Position numbers and translations under genes: made by a program. This document shows, piece after piece, positions 1 through 15,100 of a stretch of 64,000 nucleotides of DNA; position 1 is the first letter of the stretch, and each line of letters starts with the position of its first letter. The notes beneath the pieces were generated by a model. It was given only the letters and a program-made list of their open reading frames with translations, had not been told where the DNA came from and made no database searches. The DNA is from Brachypodius melanocephalos (Eukaryota > Chordata > Aves > Passeriformes > Pycnonotidae), in assembly GCA_013398615.1 (NCBI GenBank), contig VZSR01003806.1:2563094-2627093 (forward strand), written 5' to 3'.

Positions 1-445
1 ATGAGGTGGTAACATCAGACTGGTGACCTGTCACTAGTGGGGTTTCCTGGGATTTCATTTTAGGCTCAGTTCTCTTCAATGTCTTCATAAATGACTCCAA
101 GGAATAATAAGTAACTGTACCAATGACACTAAATTGGGAGGAGCTGTCAAATCCCTTGAAGACAGAGACACCCTGCAGAGAAACTTTGACAAATTACAGG
201 GCTGGGCAATTACCAGCCATAGGAAGTTTAATAAGGGCAAGTGCTGGATTCTGCAGGAGGGACAGGGCATTCCTGGATGTAGGAACAGACTGAGCACAGA
301 CACTGGAGACCAGCCACACAGAAGAAATCTGGGGATCCTTGTCAATGGCAAGTTGAATATGGGTCAGCAGTATCCTGGCAGCCAGGAGGGCCAACCCTGT
401 CCTGAGGGGGCATCAGGAACAGCAGAACCAGCCAGGTGAGGGAGG
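1..445 (+). mobile_element. CR1 LINE fragment (reverse transcriptase C-terminal part), extends left of window
   Basis: The nucleotide text follows the avian CR1 consensus (CAGTGGGG-type stretch, a 'TTCATAAATGA' run). A partly open frame at 134-439 reads LQRNFDKLQGWAI, then FNKGKCWIL and LGILVNGKLNMGQQ, matching the C-terminal part of CR1 reverse transcriptase. Frame breaks show it is dead. It is antisense to ARHGEF10. Confidence 0.8.
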
Positions 446-2978
446 TGAATTTCTTACCAACACAAGTCAATCAAAACCAAGAACATACAAGTTTCTGTTC
501 ACACTGAAAATATTCCTCTGTTCCTATATTAATTCAACTTTTCCATACTATGACTGTGTCTGTGCTTCTAGAAATGTAAGAGGTAATCACTCTACTACTT
601 AATGATTTTACACAGAATCACCATTACTCTGTATCTTCTCAGTATCCACAAGCCAGATATGTAAGCTGAAAATTGGGTCTGAGAAATGTTTTTATGTCTC
701 AGGATTTTGCCTGCAGCATCCCTATTCTTGATCACTAGATTTTATTAAAACCACATACTATGAGGCCACTGGGATCTCATAGTATACTTTGAAAACAGAG
801 TGAGATACAATTTTATGACTGTAAAGATATGAAGTTTCAAGCAGAGTAGATAGCATTTCTGTTAGCACTTTGTAACTTGTAGTAAACACCCAGTAGCCTT
901 ACCAACGACGTGATACTGTCAAAGATCATGTCATCATCAACTGTAAAATGGAGCAACTTGGTGGGTGCAGATAAGAAGTGACACTGAACCAGTACACAGT
1001 CTTACCAGTCTGTCCCTCTGCAGTAAGGTTGTACTTTCTGAGCTTTAGCAGCCAACTTAAACTGGAAGGAGACAACTCTACAGAATAACTACCACAATTA
1101 GGTGTGTAGTCAAACTTGTCTACAAAGGCCAGTTCAAACAACTCTGTATTCAGAGTAACAGCTAGTGCAAACATGGTAGTATGTGCAAAAACAAGGCTAT
1201 GATATTCCTCTTTCATGACTGTTTATATTCAATTTATTTGGGTCATTTGGCAGAAAAGTTTGATTAAACCAGAGGGGCTATCTTTTCAATATATCCAGTA
1301 TCCATCAAATTCTTTTTTATTTCTTACCCTTTGATCCTTTTTATTAGAAGACTGAATTAATATAACAGAGCTTATCAAAAGAAAAATTGCTCACATTTTA
1401 GCAATTGAGTACCATTTAACCTGAAGGTTGATTTACAAATTATGTACAAAGTCATCTTTTCTGGTGTGATATTGTAATCAAACATGATGAAGCTGAAAAA
1501 CCCCAAAAGCCAAGAGGTTCAAGTAAATCCTACGTGATTGTTCAGTCAGGAGTCTTTGTTTCTCCCCTCACGCTTTTCTTCCCCATATGACCATGCTGAA
1601 ATGCAAGGATTTGGTCTTACCAGCTGTGAAACTGCTGCACAAAATCATAGTAGGAATATCCAACAATCTGTTCCTCCCACACTCACCTACAAAAGGGACC
1701 CCCAATTCTAAGAAATACACTTTTTTAAATAGTCCTCTCAGGGTTATGCATACAGCAGCTGGTAAATTATAACATAAATGCTTTAATCTCATTCTCCAAT
1801 AGTCTATTATTGCCTAAAAGGAGTTACAGGAATTAAGTTATCCTTGAAATAAAGACATAAGTGCCCATAAAATTTTCTGTAGCTATTTACAAAGGGAGGA
1901 GCAAGAAGACCTGACAAGAACCATCCTGAAGAATACAGGGGGTAGCAAATGTTACACTCTGATGCTGTAGCATTTATGCCTCCTTATAGCACAACTGTGG
2001 GAAAATTCATGAAGCCAAAGGTGCAATATTAAATAAATGTAGTGTGAAATAATGCCTAGAGCTAGCATTGAAATCCATGTGAATTATAATCCATTAATAG
2101 AAATCAAATTACAATCTAGATATATTAAATGTATTTAATATTACAATATTTAGGCAAAAAAACCAGGATATAAAAGTAATTCTTTATGTATAAAAGTCTA
2201 GCTAACAAGTAAAGCCTTAAAATTCATATTTCTCTTAAAGGCAGTTGGCAGGCTAGTAGGGGAGGTTAACTAGCAGAGAAGAATTTGTAAACTTCAGAGC
2301 TTGAGGTAATTTTTGGAGAGAGGCCAGGAGGAAAGTACCTATTAACATAGTGATTCAGAAACATTCATTAAGTTGGGGTTTTNNNNNNNNNNNNNNNNNN
2401 NNNNNNNNNNNNNNNNNNNNNNNNNNNNNNNNNNNNNNNNNNNNNNNNNNNNNNNNNNNNNNNNNNNNNNNNNNNNNNNTTTTTTTTTTTCTGAAGCACT
2501 AGTTTGAAGGGCAAGATACCATGGGCTTGAGAGAACTGAGTAAATTCTACCTTGCAATAACCACTTGTGTCCAGACTCTTAATCACAGCAATAGGGTGGC
2601 ATGGTCATCTTTATTGAAACTTCTTTGCTCTAACTATGGGAAAAAGAACAAAGGCAGAACCAGGCACCATGAGGCCACTGGTGCACCACACCAAACCCAC
2701 ATTTTTGCACGTCTGCACGCTCTCATGCTTTAGAACTCTTTACTCATTCATGCACAAAATTCGAAACTGCGACAAATACAAGTGATTCATGTTGCAAGGC
2801 AGGAGCCTGGCTGCCACTTTATGCATTCTCAGTTTCCAAAGAAAGAGTCTCTGCTACTCTTCAAGTTACAGAAATTTTCATGGACAAAATGCTTTCCTTT
2901 GTTTTTAGTCGCCCATTGAATTTCAAATATGGATTTTAACAAAGCAGTCTGTAAAAGTCAGCAACTCCTGTCACTTAC
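446..2978. other. ARHGEF10 intronic sequence with assembly gap 2383-2479
   Basis: AT-rich sequence with no conserved exon or recognisable repeat. The 97-base N run is flanked by a T homopolymer on the right, a likely cause of the gap. Confidence 0.6.
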
Positions 2979-3154
2979 TTGGCTTAGAGTTAATGATGAC
3001 ATTTTCAGCAGAGAGCTGGGGTGGGAACCTGCAGTTGTCTCCTTGGCCCTCGCTGCTGCCATACTCTATGACGTCCACTTGTCCCAGCGGTACGCTCCAC
3101 TTCAATAAATACCTCTGGCCAGTTGTCATGGTGCCACTGCTTTCATAGGAGGAG
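2979..3154 (-). CDS. ARHGEF10: ARHGEF10 coding exon 17 (residues 665-723), PH-like region; last exon in window
   Basis: Acceptor CATCTTCCAG, donor GTAAGT, leaving phase 1. After RSSYESSGTMTT it encodes GQRYLLKWSVPLGQVDVIEY and then GSSEGQGDNCRFPPQLSAEN. The part up to VIEYGSS is well conserved; the loop after it differs from mammals. The next exon, expected to start in the conserved VYMGP region, was not found in 1-2978 and is either further left or in the gap at 2383-2479. Confidence 0.94.
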
Positions 3155-6100
3155 CTGGAAGATGCACAAATTATTGCTGTGACAAGAAACTGTGTTTCAT
3201 GGCATACCATTTATTATCTTAGCTTCTAAAGTCTGCTGTTTATCAGCTTGAGTACAGTGCACAATTTGAAAGAAACACATGCATCGGCTGAATTTCGTGA
3301 CTGACCTTTCCTGGCATACAAAGAGCAGCCATGCGGGTGCAGATAATCTTGTCTACAACCACGGGACTGCCAACAACAGTCCTTACATTACCACAGCAAA
3401 ACATAAATGACCACCTTTTACGATCAATGTGCCTTCTAAAATCCTAATACAAGTGCTTGGGATTAAACTTTGGCTCCACATTTTCCTTATTTTTTTGAAA
3501 CACTTCTTTTTGGGCCCTAACCACTATGTTTAGGGAAGTACAGATGATGGGACCTTTGAAGGACTGCTGGCAACAGGAAGGGCAACATAATTTCTGAAGG
3601 GCTGACAAGCCAACATTTCTGTCAAACTCCACATCCCAGATTGTTTTGTACAGATCTCTGCAACTGCTGTGGCTTCCAAGAGTAATCCTGCCTGAGCTGC
3701 TGCTTCAGAAGTGTGCATAACAACAGGCATTTCAGAGGAAAGAGCACACTGAGGAAGCCCACTAGGAATAGCAATTACATTCATACTAATTGTACTTTGT
3801 TTCCTTCATTCCCTTATTGCCATTCAATAACATGTAACAAATATTTATTATAAAGGACAAAAGAGATGTTAAAATGAACAAAAAAGGTTTATTTCACAGA
3901 AAGCATGACTGAAATCCAGAAGCCAAATGCTTGAGAGAAATCAGCAAAATGCATTTATTGTTCTCAATAAATTCAGCTAGTCAGCTACCTATCTGCAACA
4001 CAGATTTTTATTTTAATGAGGAAGCAAGTATGAACAAAGAACACAACTGCCACAACTTAAGTAAATATTTATAAATTGTTGACCTCACTCAGAACAAACA
4101 AAAAAAAAACTAGGCAAGACACAGTTGTTCAGTCACTATGGATAGCATCCACCTCATCCAACTGCTGTGCTCCTGCTGGTCATCTAGACTGTGTGCAAAG
4201 AACGACCTGAGGGTTATGTCACCTGTAAAAATACCTATTTTTTGCAAACCAGGAACACTCAAATATACCAGGTGCCTAGGGTCCACCAGTTACAGAAACA
4301 TTTTCTATGGCTTGCAAAAGTTACATACTTTTACAGAGGATATAACCCTCAGAGGGTCAGAGACTTGGCATGATAATGAACTTTTACCATGGAACATAAA
4401 AACAGACTGCACTTTGCTGCTTCAAGTGCAAATAAAGAAAATTTGACTTTATTGGTATGAAAGAAGATAAAATATCAATAGTTAAAAACAACATCCAAGT
4501 GTTACTAAGAAAGTAAAGAATTTGTAAAGGCAAGGATCACAGGATAATTGACATGAGCTTGTTCATTTTCTGAAGTGTAGTTATTACACAGCACTTCTCA
4601 CTCACTAACACAAGACCAAGCAATCACACACTTAGAAATATATGTACAGGATTCATACTTCAGTAATGAATTAAGATATCAACTCATATTATGCTTAAAA
4701 AAGCTATTCTTGGAAGATTTTAATGATCCACATTTTCTTTGTCAGAATGTACCATCACATAAAACAATTTATGTGTGTGTTAACCTTGGCATACACAGAC
4801 ACTTAGTAACAGTAATAATTACAGCCAAAAAAAGCACAGAAGGAACTATGAAAAAAATGCTTTTTTCAAAGCATTTCACCTTTAATCCTTCAATCTTTGG
4901 TTTCAGAGATAAAAACTCTTCCCCCCGATCTGGAACTTCGTTAACAAGTTCCAGGTTTGTTCTGGCAACATGCATTAACTTTATGGGTTATCTTTTGTTT
5001 GTTTGTTTTGTTGGAGGTTGTTTGTTTGTTTTGCAGAGGGTGGGATTTAATTTACAAATTGTGTCAAGTTACAGTCTGAATTTAAGGAAGAAGAGAAAAA
5101 ATTCTTACCCTGGCATGCTTGTATTCCACTAAGCACTAATACACAACAATAACTAGACACTACAAAGCATTTCTATCTGTAATCACCAACTGATATAATT
5201 TTCTTATAAATTTACTCTAGAATTTCCAAATATCAGCCAGCAACTTGGAGGACTATTAACAAGCTAGTTAGCCATTTATTATGACTACTCCTAGAAACCA
5301 TCAGCCATAGTAAATACAACAAAAGCAATTCTGTAAGCGTCATTTTTTTCCATCTGAAGTTCAAGTGATAATTTAAAAATATATAAATTAAATCTTACCG
5401 AATATTTACTGTTGCACACATCAGCACATCATTTAACATGAAGAGTCGTCGTTCTTTGGTTTTGATAATTTCTCCCTTATCATTATAAACTGTCTCAACC
5501 ATGTCATCAGTCCGTATGAGGTATCTGTTTCCGCTGCTGAGTAGCTGGATTTTGAAAACAATCAGCATTGCACATTATACACTGTACATCAAATATCCAG
5601 CAAATAAAAACCAAAAACAGTGGGTTATAATTTGCCATCCTAGCACAAGTGGTTGCAGGTGGATTTGCTAAGGGAATTAAGGTCTCTTTATTAATCTGCT
5701 TTTGATTACGAGAAACAGTAACTTCTGCTGTCATCCATGTGGACTTCAAGGGCTTTGCATCTTAATGTAGACCACGGTTGCTCTGAGAATCTTCTACACT
5801 GATAAAGGTTTCTTGGCAAAAATAAAAGATTCCTTCCACAATTTCTGTGATTTTCTTCCTTAGTCCCTTCTTTCATAGCCCACTGAAGACCTACACATGA
5901 TTGTAGCTGCCCAGAGAGGGAGGAGGAAGTGCTCTCAGCCTGCTCTGTCCCCCTGGGCTCACACAGCTGAGGAGCACAGCTGGCAGGGTGTCACAGACTG
6001 TGGAGAAGATGACATGTCCAAGAGATTCTTGGCATGTAAATTGCTCCGGACATTTGCCTTCAAGGGCTGAGGATCAGCCACTGTGTGCAAGCGTGAACTA

Positions 6101-9100
6101 ATCCCTTACATGACAAACACACCTCCATAGTGTCCAACAGAATAAAATGGTCCATAAGTCACTAATTTTCTAATCAACCACCTCTTTCACCACCTATTTC
6201 ACCTTGGCTGGCACTGTTCCAAAACTGTGTATGCAAATATATAGGCCCAGGAGGGCCAGCCACGTCCTGGGGTGCATCAGGCCCAGCATTGCCACACAGG
6301 CAAGGGAGGGGATCGTCCCACTCTGCTCTGCACTGGCCTCACCTGAATATTGTGTGCAGTTTTGGGTACCAGGATATAAGAAAGATATTAAGCTGTTAGA
6401 GAGTGTCCAAAAGAGAGCCTCAAGGATGGTGAAGGGCCTTGAGGGGAAGCTGTATGAGTGACTGAGGTCACTTGGTCTGTCCAGTCTGGAGGAGGCTGAG
6501 GGGAGACCTCCCTGCAGTTACAGCTTCTGGTGAGGGGAGGGTTCTTCACCCAGAGGGTGTCTGGGCACTGGAACAGGCTCCCCAGGGTGGTCTCAAAGCT
6601 CCAAGCCTGACGTAGTTCAAGATGCATTTGGACAATATTGTCAGGCACTTGGTGGGACTCTCGGGGGTGTTCTTGTGCAGAGACAGGAACATGGACTCTG
6701 TGATCCGTGTGGGTCCCTTCCAACTCGGCTGATTCTGTGATATTAACACAACAGAAGGCCTGCCCTGTGAGACTTGGAGTGACTACCCACCCATGTATCA
6801 GTGGATCCCCCACTGCATAACACACAAAATCTTACAGTCAGTATCAGCTGACAAAAGGTAACCTGGGCCACCTCTTCAAAAGCACACGCTGTGTCTTGGA
6901 ACTATTTGCAGATGATTAATAGCTGCTTCAAGAAGCAGGATTATGACAACTAGAAAAGAAAGTAAAATGTCTGAATCCATCTTCTAATGCACTTAAAATG
7001 GAAATACTGTTCCAATATGACAATAAATTCAGCATTCCATTCCTGCTAAATAGCAACTAAAACAAGCATTTTCTGATTGACTGTTGCTTTCCTAAAAGAT
7101 GTGCTTTTATGTACCACCAAAAACAACCCCATTCCTTCAGCACATCCCCACTACTTTATCTCAGAGGGAGTCCACAGGATAATAACCTGTAACTTCACAA
7201 AAGCAGTAATTGAAGCATTTATGCCCCACTTCATGGGAAAAAAGAAATTATTTATGATACAAATAAAACAAGCATGCATATATCCACAGTACAGATAGCT
7301 ACTAATAAACCCAAATAAAAAAGATCATTCCTTCCTTCTTACTGAATGTCTTCTGGAGTTCTTTTAAGACATTTCTACTGTACGATGCAAATATATGAAT
7401 GAAATAGACTGAGATTTTCCCTAAATCAAGGAAGATGTTGGACCCATTCAATAGCACATCCTGACATACTTCATGGTTGGAAGCACTGCTGTATAAGAAC
7501 GTGGTCCCTTTCTTTGCACAGGAGTAAGTCCTCACTTCTAGGATCAATTAAAACTTTAATTTTTCCATATAGAAAATGTGCATGAGATTTTACTTTATAA
7601 TATTATTTCCTACACTGCCACAGAACAATACTGCTGAGGCTAGTTCAGTGTGTTGCCCATTCCAGCACACAGTGGGGAGCCTGTTCAGTCCCAGAGGTGG
7701 GTCATATCTCACATTTACCACTAGAATGACCCCATGTGGTTGAGCTCTACAGAAAATAACAACACAGCTGTCTCTTTGGTCTCTGTTGTAGAGATTGCTC
7801 AAGGCCCAGAAACTGACTCTTCCATTTCCATTATACTTTCCTACTTTCCTTACCTTGTTCAGGTAACGTTCATTCATTGCTTTCGCAATTTGTTTTATTT
7901 CACAGCGCTGATCTGCATCTCTTTTCCTTTCATTTAACTTCTCTGCCAGTGTCTCGAGTTCTGTAAGAGCCATCTGTAGAGGTAATCTGTCAGGATGTCC
8001 TTTGTTAGTGTTCTTCAACATATCCTGAGGAGTAATTATAGAACAACAGAAAAAAGCCATTTACTTTCAAAGTCAGGTTCTAAAGATTATATTTACACTA
8101 CATTCTTTACTTGAGTACTACTAAAGAATAAGACCAATAAACACCTAATGAATATTCAGACAGCATATTGCTTAACTTCCTGAATATCTTTAGTAATTCT
8201 TCAAAAATATAGTGGATGGGATCACATACATTCTTATTTGGAGAACAAAATTACAGAGAAGAGACATAATATTAAACAATCTAGCTAATCAGTATTATAG
8301 AATAATATGTATGTGTCTATAAACAGTGATTTAAAATTAAACTTTTCTGATATTTACTGTCACAATAATATTGTATTATCTTTATTACTGCTATTATTCC
8401 TCATTAAAACATGGACAGCATACTCTTCCTAAAGTAAGAGACATTACATTAAAGTCACAACAGCTTCTCCAAGTCCTTCTCTTTTGTAGGCATACAGTAG
8501 GAACAGTTTGAATTGTACTTTGTCTCCATTCCCAGAGCACTTAAAAATCCCTATATATTCACTCTGTCTTCCTGCCACAATAAACTTCATTGTTCCTGCT
8601 ACTTCAAAAACTCTCACCATGCTTCCTACCTACACATTTCCCCATGACTACCTCTGCTCCTCTACGCTCAGTAATTCCCAGGCCTGCAGCCCAAATGCTG
8701 TCCTCCTCTGTGGCACCTGCGAATACAGCTAACACTGGGGTTACTGGGGTAGATCTGCTGGGCTCTGGAAAGAGGTACAAACAGAGTAAATTTGTCTGGA
8801 GCAGGTCTACACTGGGGAATTGTGCTCTTCCTGCAGCTTGACTGCCTGCTGAGATGAGACCCAAGGACCCCCTGTCAAATCCGCAGTTTCCATGGGAAGA
8901 GAAACAAGATGCTGCAGGTCAGAAGGAACCTGCAACATGTCAAGCAGGTCCTGTGAGCCACATAGTCAGAGAGCATACTGTTGTTCTGCTTCTCACATAT
9001 GTTCTAAACCATCCAAGGCATGCATTTAATCTTCCTGTTTTTTTTCTTCAATGGAAAGTAATGCCACTAAGTCACTAGTCATGTTTTGCAGTGTTACTAG

Positions 9101-12100
9101 CTAACAAACACATATAAACAAGTAGCGTATTCAAACTACACCTTTACTAGAAAACAATGTAAAAGCTGTATTTTACTTAGCAAGTAATCAACAGTAAAAC
9201 TAGTTTACTAAGGCTTTCCTGCAGTGCTCTTACTGCCTATCCCTGCTATCAGACTATGAGATCAGCATGTTTAATGTACTGAAATTTTCTCCTTATTTCC
9301 GCAGGATCTAGTGGTCACTTTCACTACAGCATGATCCTCTAGCAGAAGACAGCCACCACATAATCCCAAGTGTAAACTATGCAAGAATGCAAAAGGAGTC
9401 TCTCTTTGGTAAACATTATTTACCTGCAATAGTAGAATGAACTGTGGAAAACGTTGGATAGGTTTCATCATTAAACCATACAGTGTAATGCGATCAGGGC
9501 TTGACTCCTGACACTGCTGCAATGCAAGAAAGCCACATTTAATACCATGAACACATTTCCACCAGTTACAGAACGAAAGGAAAACATTTCCTAAAAATTC
9601 TACTATATTGCTTAATTATAATAGGAAGACTGTAAAGATTTCATTTACTATCAAGACTTCATTTAAAAATATTAAATCTTTTAGAAAAACCTGTCACTAT
9701 TAAAATGATGGCCTGCCACTGAAATATCCTCCTTGAATAAATACAGCTGGGCTAAAGCCACACCAGCAATGGAGCACCTATAAATCTAAAAATCTACCTA
9801 TGGGTTTTTAAGAGGAAATCTAAGAAAAACATCATAATCTCAGTGCTCTGCAAACAGAGATTTTGACCTTCTTTATTAGAAGAAATGAAAAAAAAAAAAG
9901 TTGATTTATATTCAGAAAGAAAAATGTTAGAATCCATTAATTTCAGTTTCCAGGAATGGCAGAAAAAAATCGGACTAATTTCTTTTGCATGTGCAAAAAA
10001 GACAGAAATAGGAAGGTTAGAGGAAATACTCAATATTAAAAACAAAGAAACTCTAAATGATACTAAACTGGCGTTGTGCTTAAATTTCTATTTATTGCTA
10101 CAGCTATCATCTTCACAATTTCTTTCCATAGTTATCTACACGAACATCTGTTGTTTTCCAAACAGCAGTAGTGAAGAATTTGATCTTCATTGCTGGTGGG
10201 AAAAAGAAAAAAAAAAAAAAGAAAAAAAGGTAAAGAAGTGTCATCTGTCATCCGAGTTTGGCTGTGTTCTTGCAAGCAGAACCAAGAACCAGTGTGGCCC
10301 TGACAAACAGTGATGAGAGGTGTGGATTATATCTCTATTGGAAAAACATGATTTTAACAGTTAGAACATCTGACTACATGTTCACTAGAGTCTGATCTTC
10401 ATGGTACTTAAGGCTTCCAAAGTATCATCCTGCACAGAGCTGTTCACACTCCAAAAAGTTGTTAGTTCAATTCAGATCTGAAGACAAACCCCTGCCACCC
10501 TTCTCTAAGGGTTGCACTGGGCACCCAGTTTTACTGTTTTGTGGACCACTGTAACAGACCTGGCAGGGTGACCAGCTCTGAGAGGCACAAATCAATCCAG
10601 GATGCTTGGGGCATTAATGAGACAAGCTGAGCTTTCAGACTCTCAGCCCAAAAGCCTTGCAATGGATTCTGTGTACCCTGTGTAAGGTGTCAACCCTAGG
10701 GATTCACAGCGCTTCTACTGTGTGTGCCAGGCTCTCCATACACACCATGACAAGCATCATATGAAACAGAGTAGTGTCCATTCTGCACAAAAATCACCAA
10801 TTTCCACCCCAAGCTAGAAACACAGTCTTCAAAATCCAGGGAAATTGTTGTGGAATGGAAATCCAGCCACATTACTCCTCACAACACAATAAACAAATTA
10901 GAATCAAAATAAATTTCAAATTACAAAGTGGCTTCATACAGTGAAGCTCACTTGATACTATTTGAAGCTTACATGATATGGAAGAATCCTAATGTTTAGC
11001 CAAATAAAGTAATGCAAACACCAATAAACTGATATGAATGACAACAAAACTACTGTGCACTTCAAAATACATCCCAGATCCAACAGGATGTTACTATGCC
11101 AAAAAATACAATATTGGAAGGGCATCCTCTGGGGTCTTTTTGTGCCAAACCCACAAAACAGACCTGAAGCCCATAAAAACAGTGAGACAAAATACAGTAT
11201 CAGCAGTCAAATTTCCTCCCAAATTACAACTCATACTTTCTTATTTATTGCATATGTATGACTATTTTAAGATTGAATGAACTAACCTTTAAGAAGTCTA
11301 AAAAGGCAGGTTTGGTGGCACAAGACTTCTTGAGGATCCCAACTGCTGTACTGAAGTTGTTTACATATTCACTGTATGCATCCAGTACCATAGATTTAGA
11401 AAACTGAAAAGGAAAAAGGGCAAATCCTAACTAAAAATACAAAATATCTCTGCCAGCACAGCTATCTAGACCTCCGGTTGTTAGGGACTCACTCAGAACT
11501 AAGCGCTTTGCTTGGCCTAGTGCTGGATATACAGATGTACCGGTAATACCCAAAATAATCTTTCTGCAGAAGACAGGATGGAAACAGAAAGATGTAATAG
11601 CTGTGAATTACAAGAAATGTATTTAGAGACATTATTTCATCTTGGCTAAAACACTGGGGCTGAACCTGAGGACTATGAGCAATCAAAGGGCATCCACTGA
11701 GATTCAAAGTGACAGCTGAGATCCCCTGATGGTCTCACTACCTGTCTTCCAGATTAAGTGAATCAGCAAAGTCTCAGGGCCTTCACTCCCTGACTTCAGC
11801 TATTAAGGACTTACCAAAAGAGCAGACAGATTATACAGCCTGCAAACAGTCATGGGAATGGTAAGAACAACACCCATTGCCTTCTTGGTAATTTTATCCC
11901 TCTCTTTTGCAGAGCTGGTCTCATTAAGACTACCTAACTTGCTTCAGTCACAACAAGGCAGGTTTCCTTTAAACAACAGAACTTTAGTAACTACTTCATT
12001 TTGGGTGAACTGTGATCAGATCCCAGCTCTCTCACAGCAGGCATGAAAAGGTGATTTCCAGCACTTGGGTGGCAATAAAACAAAGCAATCAACCCAGAAG

Positions 12101-15100
12101 GCAGGCAGCCTCTTCAAGCCTCACTTCCATGGTGAAGGTCTTTCTGTCAACCAAGGCCACTTCTTGTATACTCTAATTTAACTAAATAGCTAATTCTGTC
12201 CTTTACTGAATGGACTTCCATTAATGATGGAATAGGGTTTTACAAATACCCTTTATCAGTGGCCCATCTCAGTTCAAACTCAGGAATTCAGGTTTCTTTC
12301 TACTTGCACACTACTAGGTGTGACTACCCATTTTTTATGAGATGCCAAACCCCAGTCTCACCTTAATTTTGGTGGGTTTGTGAATCTCTAATTTCTCATA
12401 AAAATAAACTGTTTACTTAAATGTCTGAAAGATTAATCAAAGCCTGAAAACTTTTTTCACAATCCTTTTGCATCTGCCAACCGAGCTGAAGACGTGTTGG
12501 TGCCAGTTTCCTTATCAGGATAGTACATGCATACTCTGACAGTTGCCACAGGCATTGGAGAACATGGGAATAAAGCAGCTAAGTTAGAAAGATATGGAGA
12601 TAGAAAAACAAGACCAAAATAAAACCAGATTATCTGCTCTGACACATTTGCTTACTGAAGCAACAAAGACATCACCGATCATTTCAACAGAGTCCCACTC
12701 AGATACACGACTCGCCAGTGCAATCTGAAACATTGAATGGCACTGAAGAATTTCCTTTATTCGATAAAAGACCATTTTAAGTTTTCTTTCGCTCAGTAAT
12801 TTTGGTTCCATATCTGAAAGGGGCTTCTCATATTGCTGTGGAAAAAAAAAAAAGGCAAATTGATTGAAACAAACAAAAAAATGGACTTCTATAAGCAGAG
12901 AAACAAACTTATGCAACAGTACACACACACACAAAATCACTGAACATTTGGCATGAAGCATCTGTAGCAAAATCTGTGTTAGAATCATTAAAGATCATTA
13001 AAGAATATGTCATATGACTTTTTCAAATATTCAAAATTTTAAAATACAAAAGATATTAAGGTACCTCCAGGATTCTTTTGAGAGCATCCACGTAATTCTT
13101 CTCACTATCAACTACAGAGCCCAAAATATACCTTCTCACAACCTGTTGAAACAACAAAGTTTTGTCCAAAGCTCTAATCAGGTAACACATTCATTATAGT
13201 TGGAAATGATGATGATAAAATTCTCACATTAATAAGACAAAATAAATACAAAGCAATTTCAATACTGGAACTGCAATAAAATAATACTGTACCTATTCAA
13301 AAGTAAATTTTTTATTACTCTAAAAGTACTTATTTAAAATAACATAAAAATTATTATATTGATAGCTGTGATTTTTTTCTGACTTTTGTAATTCCAATCT
13401 TTACCTTTAAAACTTGTGTTTTGACTTTGACATTAAACAATGCTCTCAGGCACCTAGTGAAATTTTTAGGGCTGTCCTGTGCAGGGTCAAGAGCTGGATT
13501 TCAATGATCCTAGTGATCTTCCAAACCATGATATTCTATAATCCTATGCACCTTAAAAGTATATATGTAGGCATTAATGGAAACAATCACAGGTATAAGT
13601 TGGTGATGTTGACTACTTCAGTGATTTGCTACAACAAAATAGGTAACAAGTTTTCAAAAATCAGCCCTAAATTTTATTTTTAATAGGTTTTATAAATTCA
13701 TTAGGAGCAACATGAAGGGCAAACAAGCAAATACAAATTGCCTTTTAAAGTTAAGGCTGTATAAACTGTACCCCTAAGAAAGTATCCAAGTCAGCATTTT
13801 CTTTTGGGCATTATCATGCATAAGTGAAAACCCCCATGGTTATTTATATGTATTGACAGAGTAGTAAGAGCTTCAGGAAAAGCTACCATATTTCATGTTA
13901 AACTAAAGGCTATTTATTACACCTCCTTCTCCACCTTCTGCTTCTGCAGTTCAGCTGAAATGCATTTTGTATGTACATACAGGTGGCAGTACAGGAAGGA
14001 CTGGAGAACCAATCTGGTTTAGAATTTAAGCTTCTTGCCATCAATTAGATTTCCTGTTGGTTATAAGGATTTGTTTTCACCCAAATCCATTTCCTAATCC
14101 AGCTCACTCTGGAGTTTTCAAAAGGGGGACTATGAGGGAGAAGACAGCAGAGGGGTAGAATCAAACCACTTTCTATAACTACAAGAGAAGGAAAACCTGC
14201 TCATTTTGCTATTTCAAAATAGCCTAAATGACCATGAAACTCAAATCTCAGGTTTGCTTCTTTCTGCTTCAGAACCCCACAGCCTCCTGCCTCTTCACCA
14301 TCACTGCCTCTAAATTCTGCACACTTGTATTTCGCATTATTAAATGCAGGTTATGTGAGAATTTTCTTTCAAGTACTAGCATTTCAAAGGAGGACCTCAA
14401 AATTATCTGAGGCTTTGCTTAATACATATACACCAAAATTAGTTGTGTCTAATCTGTGTGTAGAATGGATTTAGCAGCGTCTTATTTGGTATAGCGGATC
14501 AGCGACTCTGGTGAAGAATACTAATCCTACTTTTAGTCACAGTTCATTCTTCTGAAAAGAATAAACATCTATAGAAATGAAAATTTCAGGCTCTATAATA
14601 CACAAAAAGAAGACTTAATAGTGGCTTCGGGTTATTGTATTCACAGATATGAACCCCAGCCTCAGCACTTGCAGGCACAGGGATTGAAACAGAAGCCATC
14701 ATGCCACCTGCTGTTTGAAGCCAGCATGTCCACAGAGCAGCTCTGCTCTGACAGGGCAGCTGGGCTGGAAGGGGGTCCTGTGACCCCTTCCCACAGCCAG
14801 GCTGTGCTGGCCCCCCATGAACTGCTCTGGTGTTTGTGTGCACCCCAACTCACCAGAGCCCTGCTGACCAGGAGCCAACCTCCCCCACACAGCTGCTCCA
14901 GCTCTCCAGATTGGCGTCACCTCCAGATGTGCACTGCAGCTGGCATCCAGATTACTCATCCAGGCTTTAAATGCCAGAGGCTCGTGCCTGCTCCTGAGGG
15001 ACAGCACTAACGCTGACCACCTGCTGCACTTTGTACCACACACTCACTGAGCATGGTGTCCTCACCTCTTTTCCACCCACCTTTTAGTCCACCCAGACTG

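Noticed and set aside
1..2978. Search for the next ARHGEF10 exon after 2979
   Set aside because: No segment encoding the expected conserved VYMGP-type start was found; 1568-1792 and 926-1216 minus-strand frames do not match.
6388..6825. 145-codon minus-strand frame
   Set aside because: It is the antisense of a CR1 3' end.
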